A stretch of 64,000 bases of DNA from Kalaharituber pfeilii (Eukaryota > Ascomycota > Pezizomycetes > Pezizales > Pezizaceae): NCBI GenBank assembly GCA_015179045.1, contig WHUZ01000028.1:558001-622000 (forward strand), read 5' to 3'. Positions 19,431 to 29,800 of this stretch are shown here, piece after piece; positions within the stretch are counted from its first letter, which is position 1, and every line of letters begins with the position of its first letter. Both the position numbers and the translations under genes were made by a program. Under the pieces are notes generated by a model, which worked only from the letters and a program-made list of their open reading frames with translations, had not been told where the DNA came from and made no database searches.

Positions 19431-20735
19431 ATCCGGTCGAAATAATCATCGTGGCAGGGCGTCAGCACCGGATAGCAAGGTAATGCGTGACCGTTGTCCT
19501 CATCTGTCCTCCTTCCCTTGAGCCCCCAAAAACCAAACCAATGCTGGAGTATTGTCAGTAGTGAAAGACCGCTGCTGAACGGGCGCCTTCTTGTTCTTGA
19601 AGAGCTGGAGGGGTGAACCACAGGAGTCCGGTTCTGGTAAGCGACTGGTTCGAGAAGGTACTTGTAATTTGGGATGGGTTGTCACTGCATCGCGATCGTT
19701 AACTGCCCTGAAGTCGGGGAGGCATGACGCCAAGCAGTGATGTGTCAGCAGCGATCACATGACTCCGCTTCCAGAGGTCAACACAACGTCGCTGGGCTCT
19801 TGAACCCCCTGATGAACCCCAACATGATATATCCCCACAGAAAGGGCATCTCCACAAAAGAAGTATCCACCCGCCGACGGTGTTCATCAACTTCCTGCCT
19901 GCATCCCATTTCATTCCGGAGTAAAGAAACAGTATCCCCTTTCCATAGCTTCCCTCAAATGACAATTCGCGCAAGGTTAACTTACCCTACCCGTGCAGCC
20001 ACCGCCACAGAGCTCCACTTGCACGCAATGGCAAATTTCACTTTCCTATCCACGAAGCACTAAAATGACGCCGCGAAAGTCCTTGAAGCTTTGTTATGGT
20101 ACGGCTGCGCCCATGTAGCATGAGGGTTTTCACCATGGATGCAACCTCCGCCTCGTGAGGGGGTCCGAGACTGGCTCGAGGGTGCTCTAGGAGAGCAATC
20201 TATTTCCGGTGCAAGTGTACCTCTATATGCCCAGCAGCATACTGGAGCGCCATCCCACTGATTCACACATTCTGAATGACGAGGTTGTTTCCCGAGATCA
20301 GCACCCTCTACAAGTTTCCGAGTGCAATACCGGCTGCGTCCCTCACCCACACACCATCGCCTATCAACGTACACATTATCCGGCGTCCTTCTTATATCCT
20401 CCTTGGCCTACGGTATGCAGGTCATTGTTGCTGCGTCCCCGTGAAGGGTAGATGGTTACAACAACCCACTGAGATTGTCACAGCATTTCCACTGCGCCAG
20501 CATTGTGCGGAATGCGGACTAGATACCCCATTAGACTGATACATTAACCTGGCCGCGGCTTAAAATTAACGGGCTAGGTTGGAGAATGCAGGCCGGTACC
20601 GGGAAGGTATAATACTTCACCCCCATTAGCCGCACTTGATGAATATATCTATCTGGTCTTTCCAAGCAAAGCTGGCGAAGACGGTAATGATGAGAACTCA
20701 AAGGGCCTTTTTGCGCCCAGGCAGGCGACGACAAT
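19431..20735. repeat. Dispersed repeat alpha
   Basis: 19431-19930 matches 61260-61750 and 20665-20735 matches 62745-62815. Differences are mostly CpG to TpG/CpA, such as GGGCGTCAGCACCGG versus AGGCATCAGTACTGG. Together with 20791-24040 it forms a longer unit whose beta copy ends at 63450. Confidence 0.6.
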
Positions 20736-20790
20736 ACACGTTTATGATGGCATAACGGATGACGTCAGAATATATTCGGCGGAGATAGAG

Positions 20791-21206
20791 ATGCGTCTTC
20801 GACCTGTGTGGGAGCCAGTTGGAAAGCTAGGGGTGTGTCAGAACATAACCAATTGCTCAGCAGACCCGTATTCCGCTAGCTTCTTAGCTCCCTCCTTGGC
20901 TCCAGGCGTTATCAGTGAGGATATGGAGCATGCACAGTTGGTATTCGGAGGAGATTTCACTAATGAAATGTTGAAATGCAGTTGGCGACGAGGTTTGTGC
21001 GCCCAGACGTCGGCGGTTGCACTTCTTAAGGCTGACAAGAGTAGAGCACCAGAGTGTGTACTAGTTATACAACAGGAGAAAAAAGGATGGAACAATCTCG
21101 TCCATATTGCGACTGTCTGTGCGCCGCGGAGGTCGGACGACAATCCTTACATTCGTACTTATAAGCCCAATGCAATTCCCGGTGGGGAGTCTGCTAAGAG
21201 GCGCTT
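20791..21206 (+). pseudogene. ORF split by a LINE; second part at 23752-24040
   Basis: A frame of 139 codons from the Met at 20791 (EDMEHAQLVFGGDFTNEML, CVLVIQQEKKGWNNLV). Removing the LINE and one TSD copy lets the frame run on at 23752 into KRMLQACDRIGNTFLSQ and onward to the Tc1-like end at 24043. The beta copy at 63190 keeps CDRIGNTFLSE but has frame changes. I do not recognise the family. That the frame survives across the insertion suggests it was coding when the LINE landed. Confidence 0.4.
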
Positions 21207-23735
21207 TTTTTTTTTTTTTTTTTTTTTATTCACGTAACCCCGCATACAGGCTACCAGCCTATGGCAGGGACCCATATACCCGGGCCAGGTTTGAGACAAC
21301 TAACTTCGGAATCTACATACACCCTTGAGCACCCAGTGCCCTCCGTCCCCCGGTCCCCGGCTACCCCAGATCGAGGCAGGCAAACCAGTACTCGACCGGG
21401 TCACCTTCCACGCCTTCTTGCTTCCATCCTTTCTCCTCTAGGTCCTCCCAGGACTGCCAGGTGACATGTGCCCCATCTTTGTTCTTCCTCTGGGGCCGCT
21501 CCAGTTCTGTGCATCTGAACACCACATGCTCAGCACTCCATGCCTCACCACATGTGCATTGTACCTCCTCGCCACTGACCATCCTCCTCCACATAGCTCC
21601 GCCTTTTCCAGTCCGCAGCCAAGTGTAATTTGTGAGTGCTCTCCTGCCCCACTTTACGAATTTGCCCTTCCCAAACCCTGCACGCTCCCTCTCCTCTTTT
21701 CTTTTTCGAACTAACTCTTGACGCAGCCCACCCTCAGTGGCCTGCCCATCATACCTCATGCCCTTGGCCCCCTCTTTGGCCAACTCATCCGCCTTCTCAT
21801 TGCCTTCTATCCCCACGTGGGCCTTGACCCATGCCAGCTTCACTGCATCCGCCTTCCTTAGCCTCCGCCGCCTCTCCGCAATCAGCTCTATCACCCGCGC
21901 TAGGTCTGCGGTTCTTGCCTTGCCAGTTTTTCCTGCTTTCTGGACTGCACTGATAGCTGCCTGAGAATCTGCGAGTAGTAGTACTTTTGCACTGCCATCA
22001 ACTGCTTCAAGGGCACCCCTCATTCCTGAGACCTCACCGTCCCACACAGTTGCCTTTGTGCCTACCCACCGGGACCCCTCTGACTCACCTGCTACCACCT
22101 GCCTCCAGCACCATCCGCCACCAACACCGCCTTCCTCACTGCGGCTGCCGTCTGTAAAAATAGCCACCGAGTCACCCTTAGCCTCATTGATGGCCTTTTC
22201 CCATTTGGCTGGGGCGTCTTCCTTGCACAACTTGAGGTCAATGACCTCAATGCCTGTCTGTGGTAGGTGTACATCTCGCCCCCAGGACACTCTCTCCTCC
22301 TCATTGACCTCGAGAGTGCTGGCAATCTTTCCAGCTACTGACTCAAACCCATCATTTTTGACTGCAGCATAACTCAAGCTAAAGTCTCTCCAGTCCCTCC
22401 CCCCTTCACCCTCTCTGTCTGGGTCTGGGGCTACCATTCCAGTGAAGCTTTCCGGCCATAAATCTCCGACTCCTGTAGGGTCCCTCACTGATCTTAGTGC
22501 ATATCTTGCTTGGCCTTGATCGAGAATCGTCGTTACACTCTCTACTCCAGCAATGGCCTCGACCTTTACTCTCGCTGCCCCTCGGACTGCACCAGTGCAT
22601 TTGCGAAGTGCTTGATACTGCAACTTCTCAAACTCCTCTCTCCACTGCTTCTGGCCTCTCCACCCAATTTCGGACCCCCAAAGGGCCACTGCCCTTCCCA
22701 TGCCTATATAAGCCTTTCTCCATGAGATAGGACTCATACCCCATTGAGAGTTGCCTAGTCCAGACAGCGCGCCCATGAGTTTCCTGGCTTTCTCGATCCG
22801 GCTTTTCCAGTGGAGGTCGAAATCAAGAGTGCTATCACAAATCACCCCTAGCCACTTGCACCTCTCAACATCTGCCCTTCTCTTGGCCTTCTTACCCATG
22901 ACTAGGACCTCCTCCTTTGAGGTCTCCAGTGGTAGATCGTGAGCTTCAGCAACCTCCCTGAGTACTCCTGCAATTCTCTCCCCAATTCTCCTCATATCCT
23001 TTCCTCCTTCCCAATCCAGAATGACACAGTTCATATCATCCACAAATGAGGGCAGCTCCACTTCACAGTCTCTCACTGTTGTAGCTACCTTTGTTTCCAT
23101 CTCTTCTAGAATTGGTGCCATGTATATGAGGAACACAACTGGGGATAAAGGCGAGCCCTGCGGCACACCTACATTCGATCTGCCATTGCCCCTCACCTGT
23201 CCATCCCATTCCACCTCAAACTCTCGCTCCCGGAAGAAGGTTTCTAACCAGGGCAACCATTTCTCAGCTTTAGAACCCTGTACTCGGTGCTTGACCATAT
23301 CCCATCGTGTGTTCCCAAAGCCTCCCTTGACATCCTTCATAATCCACACTGCCCCACCGCCACGTGCCAGGGCTCTCTGGCTCTTCACAACTGCCCGAAA
23401 TAAGGCATCAATTGCAGACCTTCCTCTCACTCCTCCAAACTGCCCATGGTGGAATAGTCCAGCTTCTTGCAAGTCATCAGCAACCACCTTCTCCATCAGT
23501 TTTCCCACACAATTGATGAGTTGAATAGGCCTCCAGCTCTTTGCTTGCGTAAGATCCCTGCCAGACTTCGGGATCATGATCACCTTGCTGAATTGCCAAT
23601 CCTTCGGCATCCTGGCTGCAGCCAGCTCAGCAGCCAGCTCCTTCATTAACTGCCCTCCTAGCACTGTTTTATTGACCAGCTTGATGAATCTATAGCTGAT
23701 GCCATCAGGCCCTGGAGCTGAACGGCTCGAGGTGC
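21207..23735 (-). mobile_element. Best-preserved family-B LINE, 16-bp TSD
   Basis: CTGCTAAGAGGCGCTT at 21191-21206 and 23736-23751. 2.53 kb, 5'-truncated just before the first RT motif, with intact ORF2, short 3'UTR, B tail and poly(A). The tail loop here is CATAGGCTGGTAGCCTGTATG, which can fold on itself. The perfect long TSD and open frame indicate a young insertion. Confidence 0.93.
21361..23735 (-). CDS. LINE ORF2: reverse transcriptase, RNase H, zinc-like C-terminus (5'-truncated)
   Basis: The frame is open from the truncation point and starts TSSRSAPGPDGISYRFIK (RT motif 0/1); the first Met is at 23664 (767 aa). RT motifs: WRPIQLINCVGKL, RSAIDALFRAV, GVPQGSPLSPVVF and FVDDMN (catalytic DD). 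Thumb: FDLHWKSRIEKARKL. RNase H: AIFTDGSRSEEGG (D), DGEVSGMRGALEAV (E), LLADSQAAI (D), AWVKAHVGIEGNEKADELAK (H and D). C-terminal C-x-C-G-x7-H-x4-C. The order RT-RNase H-zinc motif is that of Tad1/I-type LINEs, which prime cDNA at a nicked target. The endonuclease and ORF1 are missing, so the copy cannot move alone, but its RT-RNase H could be active if expressed. Confidence 0.9.
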
Positions 23736-24248
23736 CTGCTAAGAGGCGCTTGAGTGCCCTCCTCCGGGCAAAGCGTATGCTTCAGGCTTGTGATCGGATT
23801 GGAAACACATTTTTATCACAAGTTGTGCAAATGCACAGGGGGTACTTACTTCCCTTCTCGGCAACAAGAATTTTTGACAAGGAGTGCGGGACTATTGTGC
23901 ACCGATATCACGATCAGAGCCTACGTATGAATGCCCTGTGCAGTCCCCCATTGGTACCCCCTGTCCGCCACCTCAGGCACATTCCGCTGCACCCCACAAT
24001 CCCATGCAGGGTATACAGAGCCGCGTCGACTATGTGTCTTCATATGGTTGCGGACTCCTTTAATCGACACTATGTAACCTTCATTCTGCTTACTAATACA
24101 GTCCCTTTTTTTTTTTTTGCTCTGGCCCTCCTCTACTGTAAGGAATAAGCAATACGGCCCCTCTTGCTCTTCGCTCTGTCGTGCCTCTGCCATACAGAAT
24201 ACCACACCTTTCGCGCTTCGCTTCCTCGCCCTCTACCGTACGGAATAA

Positions 24249-24349
24249 TGCACCAGTTAAATCTCATTGAAAGATTTTGGTGTGCAGCAAGATATTATGC
24301 TCATGAGAACTGTCAATACACCTTTGAAGACTTACGAAGTACACCTTAG
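24249..24349 (+). pseudogene. Tc1-like transposase fragment, C-terminal half
   Basis: Encodes MHQLNLIERFWCAARYY, then NCQYTFEDLR. The pattern N-x-IE-x-FW ... NC.YTF..LR follows the last catalytic acid in Tc1/mariner-type transposases. It ends at a stop after RSTP. The continuation (ALHSVS...YYEQCMR) is found 7.7 kb further at 32019-32191. Confidence 0.65.
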
Positions 24350-24735
24350 GTACTAATACGTACAACCCATGTCCACATCCCATGCCTACATCGATCCACT
24401 TATTCCAAGGTCCTGCGTGAGTGCAGGACAATAACATCTGCATCATCGTACTCTGGTATTTCTTCAGCTAACTCCAGCGCTTCATCCATCTTTCTACGTA
24501 AGTGTAGGACAATAACATCCTGAGAATGACTGTCAGCAATATCATTGCGCTCTTGAATAGCTTGACGTTTAGCTAATTCCGTTTCAGCCACCTCAGCCCC
24601 AGTAGGCCATTAGCTGAATTAATGCGTTTTGGATTACATGAGGTCGATGTGCTCGATGCTGTTTGAAACGGTATCCGGAAGTTTGGTTCTGGAGAAGGTA
24701 AAATAGTGGTTGGAAAACCCCTATTTTGTCCTTCT
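24350..24735. other. Unassigned interior of the Tc1-like element
   Basis: Contains a near-repeated stretch (GTCCTGCGTGAGTGCAGGACAATAACATC... and GTAAGTGTAGGACAATAACATC...). On the minus strand both code VIVLH.RR followed by (E)ALELAEEI-like sequence. Could be an N-terminal transposase remnant; not recognised. Confidence 0.3.
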
Positions 24736-24744
24736 TGGACTGTA

Positions 24745-25121
24745 TTTTTTTTTTTTTTTTTATATCAGTACTCGCATACCGCCCTAAGGGCTACGGCGAG
24801 GGTTTTATTATAACAGAAATAAAAAACAAGTCAACGTCTAGTTACATGTAGTGCCCGCGAAACTCCTTCATGGTGCGGGTGGCATGCCCGGTATGTCCTA
24901 CTTCCGTCCCCTCTCCGATTCATACCGGTCCGACCTTAACCAACGTCCCCCGAGCCTCACCCTCCCAACCTCGGTCTCCTTCTCCAAGTAAACTACCGCC
25001 GAGCTGGTTTTCTTTCCTTCCTCAACCAGCGTGGTCTTCTTCCTCAACCAGCGAATTCCGGTGATCTTTCCCAATTCCTTATTCGCTGCCTCCAACCATT
25101 GTCTGACCTTCCCTAGGTCCT
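24745..25121 (-). mobile_element. Half-LINE, family A, cut by the Gypsy element
   Basis: TSD TGGACTGTA at 24736-24744 and 30975-30983. On the minus strand the ORF starts in 30974-30958 (VHGIALRKD). It resumes at 25121 (WLEAANKELGKITGIRWL, KKTSSAVVYLE, RVRLGGRWLR) and stops at 24898. The 3'UTR with the CCCGC...GCGGG hairpin and A tail follows. It is 5'-truncated exactly at VHG. The Gypsy element entered with a GTCCT duplication. Confidence 0.85.
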
Positions 25122-25535
25122 TGTAACGGGATATTTATAGCGAGCCGGGTAAATATTTTCACGCTAAAAGATGACCTCTGACAAGCATTTCGGGATGATA
25201 GCTTCACGCTAAAAGATGACCTCTGACAAGCATTTCAGGATGTCGGTACAATATATATGGGTAAAAGGGATGTGACCTGAGTGCGTATTGCAGTCTCAAA
25301 AGTGTATATAAGTGGTGTTCATGGCTGTGTGTTCTCCTTTCCTTTTTCTCTTTACGCAACCTCTTGTATTTAGTTTCTACTAAGTAGAGTGGTTACCTGC
25401 TGTGCCGATCCGCTGAACTGCTGTACCGCTGTGAACCGTTGAACCCGCGAACTGCTGAACTGCCGCCTGCCGCCTCCTGCCTGCGCTCCGTAGATCGCCG
25501 TCATCCACGGGCCCCAGACCACGTCCGCCGTTACA
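25122..25535 (+). repeat. 5' LTR of the Gypsy element
   Basis: TGTAACGG...CCGTTACA, with the inner bases forming a perfect inverted repeat at the LTR ends. It holds a 45-bp unit repeated twice in tandem near 25158-25247 (TTCACGCTAAAAGATGACC...) and a TATA box at 25304. Late in the LTR are repeats of GCTGAACTGC/CCGCTG type. Confidence 0.95.
25304..25312 (+). promoter_or_regulatory. TATA box in the 5' LTR
   Basis: GTATATAAG in the middle of the LTR, followed by a CT-rich stretch (TTCTCCTTTCC), the expected place for the start of the genomic RNA. Confidence 0.6.
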
Positions 25536-25576
25536 CTAGGTTGCGTCACAACCCTCTACCGAGCGCACCTATCGCC

Positions 25577-26764
25577 ATGTCACGCCTCATTACACCAGAC
25601 CTGTGGGAACTAGCAAGTGCAGCCCACACTGACTTCCTTACAACCCCGAAGCCGGAAGGAACCGCAGACCGGATGGTCGCCGCTTTGGAAGGAATCAGAA
25701 ACCTCCCTGTCTATACCCCACCACAAAATGATGCAGAAATCGCACGCCTTAATGCCCGAATTGCAGAATTGCAAGCAGCAAATACAGACCTCCAAGCTAC
25801 AGCCACTGCCGCCATACAGACCACGGACCTCCTCCGTACTCAGCTCGAAGAATCTCGTACAATACAATCTGCCCTGGCTCGGAATACCGCCCCTGCTATT
25901 CCTACTACCACCCAAAAGACCCCTGACCCTGACAAGTTTGATGGGTCCCGAGAGCAGTTAAGACCATTCCTCCTTCAACTGCGCCTAAAAGCCAGCACCT
26001 ATACCGATGAACAAGCTCGCCTACGATATGCTGTCTCATTATTAAAAGGAATGGCATTGGAACAAGTGGCCCCCTTTGTCCTAGATGACCGTGTTAATCT
26101 TACTGACCTTGCTGCTTTAATTACTATCCTTGAGACCGCCTTTGGAGACCCTGATCGCCGCAGGACTGCAGAACGGAAGATTCTCAATCTCCGACAAGCA
26201 AATAAGGAGTTCTCCTCCTACTTCGCAGAGTTCCAACGGTATGCTGCTGACCTGGACTGGAATGAGGCAGCAAAGCTATCACAACTCCGTCAAGGCCTCT
26301 CACAAGAAATGCTTAATGACCTCATTACTGTCGAAGAACCTGAGGAATTTACTGCCTTTGTCGCCCTCCTCCAGCGCTTAGACAGTAAGCGACGCGCCAC
26401 TCAACTCACTCGTCGGCCCCAAATCAGCACTTCTCGTCCTACCCCCATGGTTCAAGCCAAAGCCCCTCAGGCTACTTCCAATGCTCCTCTCATCAACACT
26501 ACTCCTCCCACTGGTATTACTACAGCTACTGGAACCCACGCTGGGCCAATGGATCTCTCTGCAGGTCGCCGAAGGTTGACTGTGGAAGAAAGGGCCCGAC
26601 GGATGGCTGAGGGTCGGTGTCTATACTGTGGAGGTGTAGGCCATATGGCTAATACTTGTCCTGTCGCCCGCCGCCCTCTTCGGACAGCTGAGGCCATTAT
26701 TTCCTCCACCGATGAGGTACCTGAGTCACTGCCAGCCTCTGCTACCAAACCGGCTTTAAACTAG
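25577..26764 (+). CDS. gag: Gypsy Gag
   Basis: 395 aa from the ATG at 25577 (context GCCATG). The frame is also open back to 25439 inside the LTR, but that Met lies in the leader and is less likely. A coiled coil at about residues 55-95 (IARLNARIAELQAANTDLQ) comes first. Next is a capsid-like region at 115-260 (PDKFDGSREQLRPFL, LRYAVSLLKGMA, FSSYFAEFQRYAADLDW) typical of Ty3/Gypsy retrotransposon gag. A CCHC knuckle CLYCGGVGHMANTC lies near residues 350-363. Gag forms the virus-like particle and binds the RNA. The last codons GCU UUA AAC UAG are the frameshift site for Pol. Confidence 0.95.
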   Translation: MSRLITPDLWELASAAHTDFLTTPKPEGTADRMVAALEGIRNLPVYTPPQNDAEIARLNARIAELQAANTDLQATATAAIQTTDLLRTQLEESRTIQSALARNTAPAIPTTTQKTPDPDKFDGSREQLRPFLLQLRLKASTYTDEQARLRYAVSLLKGMALEQVAPFVLDDRVNLTDLAALITILETAFGDPDRRRTAERKILNLRQANKEFSSYFAEFQRYAADLDWNEAAKLSQLRQGLSQEMLNDLITVEEPEEFTAFVALLQRLDSKRRATQLTRRPQISTSRPTPMVQAKAPQATSNAPLINTTPPTGITTATGTHAGPMDLSAGRRRLTVEERARRMAEGRCLYCGGVGHMANTCPVARRPLRTAEAIISSTDEVPESLPASATKPALN

Positions 26765-26800
26765 TTGTCCCTTCTCAGGTTGATAGCTCTGTCAAGGGAC
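26755..26800 (+). promoter_or_regulatory. Programmed -1 ribosomal frameshift signal
   Basis: In the Gag frame the heptamer U UUA AAC (26755-26761) is a canonical X XXY YYZ slippery site, followed at once by the Gag stop UAG (26762-26764). After a 5-nt spacer, GTCCCTT (26767-26773) pairs perfectly with AAGGGAC (26794-26800) around a 20-nt loop. The -1 frame runs open into Pol. Confidence 0.85.
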
Positions 26801-29800
26801 GTTCTATTTCTCCTATGTCTTGTTTCCGGTTGTCTGCTTTCTCTGTTAATAAATCACCTGTTGTGGATGAAGAATTGATGGATGGGAATCATTTGATAGT
26901 GACATGCTCATTAATTGACTCTTGTTACCCAATCATCCAAACCCACGCACTTATTGACTGCGGAGCAACTGGATATGCATTCATTGATGAAGAATTTGCA
27001 CGCTATCACAACCTGCCACTATACCCCCTGAAGACCCCCCGCACAATTGAAGTTATCGATGGAAGACCTATACAATCTGGTGATGTCAAGTACTTGACTA
27101 AGGTAAAGATGACCATTGATAAGCACTCTGAGGAAATTCCTATGTTCGTCACTCATCTTGGACACTACCCTGTCGTACTTGGAATACCCTGGCTTAGAAG
27201 ACATGATGTTACAATCCGCTTTGCTACAAATACTGTTATCTTTGACTCTGATTTTTGTTTACACCATTGCACTCACATGGCTGCTACCACAAAAGGCATT
27301 ACTATCGACCCACCAGAGCGTCCTCCGGATATTACCAGTACTCCAGAAGCTACTAGTAGGAGTTCTTTGAACTCGGAACCTGTGATGATCTCTGCTATTT
27401 CCTTCCGCCGGCTAACTCGGAAGCGTACCAACTTCGACCAATGCTTCAAGTTGTCCCTCTATGAGATCAATCAAGCATTAGCACTACCAGCGGAGGAAAA
27501 AGATGAACTAACCAAGATCAAGGAGCTAGTTCCTGAGGAGTATCATGAGTTCCTACCACTATTCACTGAAGCTATTGCTAAGGTCCTACCTCCACACCGC
27601 CCTTATGACCATAAGATCCCATTGAAGGATGGGTTTCAACCTCCTTTTGGACCTCTCTACTCTCTCTCCAAGTCCGAACTGGAAGAACTCCGCCGTTGGC
27701 TAGAAGACAATCTCTCAAAAGGCTTTATCCGTGCATCATCCTCTCCTGCTGGTGCCCCTATCCTATTTGTCAAAAAGAAAGATGGTACACTTCGTCTCTG
27801 TGTTGATTATCGTGGACTCAATGAGGGAACAATTAAGAACAGATATCCTCTTCCTCTCATCCGTGAGACACTAATGCAGCTATCAAAGGCCAGATACTAT
27901 ACTACATTAGATATTCGTGGGGCATACAATCTGATCCGAATGGCTGAGGGTGAGGAGTGGAAAACGGCCTTCCGGACAAGATATGGCCTGTATGAATCTC
28001 TAGTTATGCCCTTTGGTCTTACAAATGCTCCTGCCGACTTTCAGAAGTTCATTAATGAGGTTTTACGTCCATTTCTCGATGCATTCTGCACTGCCTACCT
28101 TGATGATATTTTGATTTATAGCGATACTCTTCGGGAGCATAAGATCCATGTTCGACGTGTCCTTGAAGCTCTTAAAGAAGCTGGTCTTCATCTGAAACCT
28201 GAGAAATGCGAATTTCACAAAACCTCTGTTAAGTATCTGGGTATGGTCATTTCTCGCGAAGGAATTCGAATGGATCCAGCTAAGGTCAATTGTATTCTGG
28301 AATGGGAAGCCCCAAGGAATCTTCACGATGTTCGCGCCTTTCTAGGATTTGCCAACTTTTACCGCCGTTTTATCAAAGACTACTCTCGCATTGTATCTCC
28401 TATGGTCAAACTCACACGGAAGGATACTCCTTTTATATGGGATACTGTATGCAATGATGCATTCGAATACCTGAAAAAGGCTTTTACCTCAGCACCAATA
28501 CTTAGCCACTTTGACCCTGAGAAACTAATAATCGTTGAAACAGATGCTTCTGATTATGTTTCTGCTGGTGTCATGAGCCAACGTGATGATGAAGGGATCT
28601 TACATCCTGTAGCATTCTTCTCTAAAAAGCACACACCAGCAGAATGCAACTATGAGATCTATGATAAGGAATTGATGGCAATTGTTCGCTGCTTTGAGGA
28701 ATGGCGTCCTGAACTAGAATCCTCACTACATCCTATTCAAGTTCTATCTGACCATCGCAACCTTGAATACTTTATGTCAACTAAGCTACTCAACCGCCGA
28801 CAAGCTCGCTGGAGTGAATTTCTCTCTCGATTCAACTTCAAAATTACATACCGACCTGGCAAACTTGGAGGGAAACCAGACGCATTAACAAGAAGGTCAG
28901 GAGACCTCCCTCAGGAGGGGGATGAAAGACGAGCTCACCAAAATCAAATTGTCCTAAAACCTCATAATATTGCGTCAAGTGTACAGGTTACCCTGAATGC
29001 GTTGAAGGTTACGGCAGATACAACACTTGAAGAACTTATGGAGGAAGCTTATATACAAGACAAGATTCCCAATCAAGTTTTAGATGCACTGCGTAAGGGT
29101 AAAAAGCAATCTAAATTACTAACACTTGCAGAATGCGAAGATAAGGATGGCCAACTTTGGTATCGTGGGCGAATTTATATACCAAATTACAACCCATTAA
29201 AGCTTCGGCTTATGCAGAATCACCATGAGACTCCAGCTGCAGGCCACCCAGGACGGTCGAAGACACTTGAACTCTTATCAAGAACATACTACTGGCCAAG
29301 AATGTATCGAGATGTTGATCGCTTTGTCAGAAACTGCCATATCTGCCAAAGATCTCGTACTAGTAGGCATGCTCCATTCGGAATACTGAAGCCTCTTCCA
29401 GTCCCTGAGAAGCCCTGGCAAGATATATCTCTCGATTTTGTTGTGGGTCTACCCTGGTCTGAGGGGAGTAATGCAATACTTGTTGTGGTGGACCGATTAA
29501 CGAAAATGCGGCACTTAATACCCTGTCGAGATACTGTTACTGCAGAAGAACTTGCTAGACTATACGTGACGCATGTGGCAAAAATCCATGGATTACCCAA
29601 GACAATCATCAGCGACCGTGGTACACAATTCACCTCACTCTTTTGGAATGCACTGACATCACGATGGGGAGTCAAACTTAAGCTTTCTACTGCATACCAC
29701 CCGGAAACTGATGGCCAAACAGAACGAGTCAATGCAGTTATGGAACAGTACCTCCGAGCCTTTGTGAACTACCTTCAGGACGATTGGGCAGAGTGGCTAC

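Noticed and set aside
25439..25576. Upstream Met for Gypsy Gag inside the 5' LTR
   Set aside because: It would translate leader and LTR sequence; the ATG at 25577 has a better context and starts where Gag-like sequence begins.
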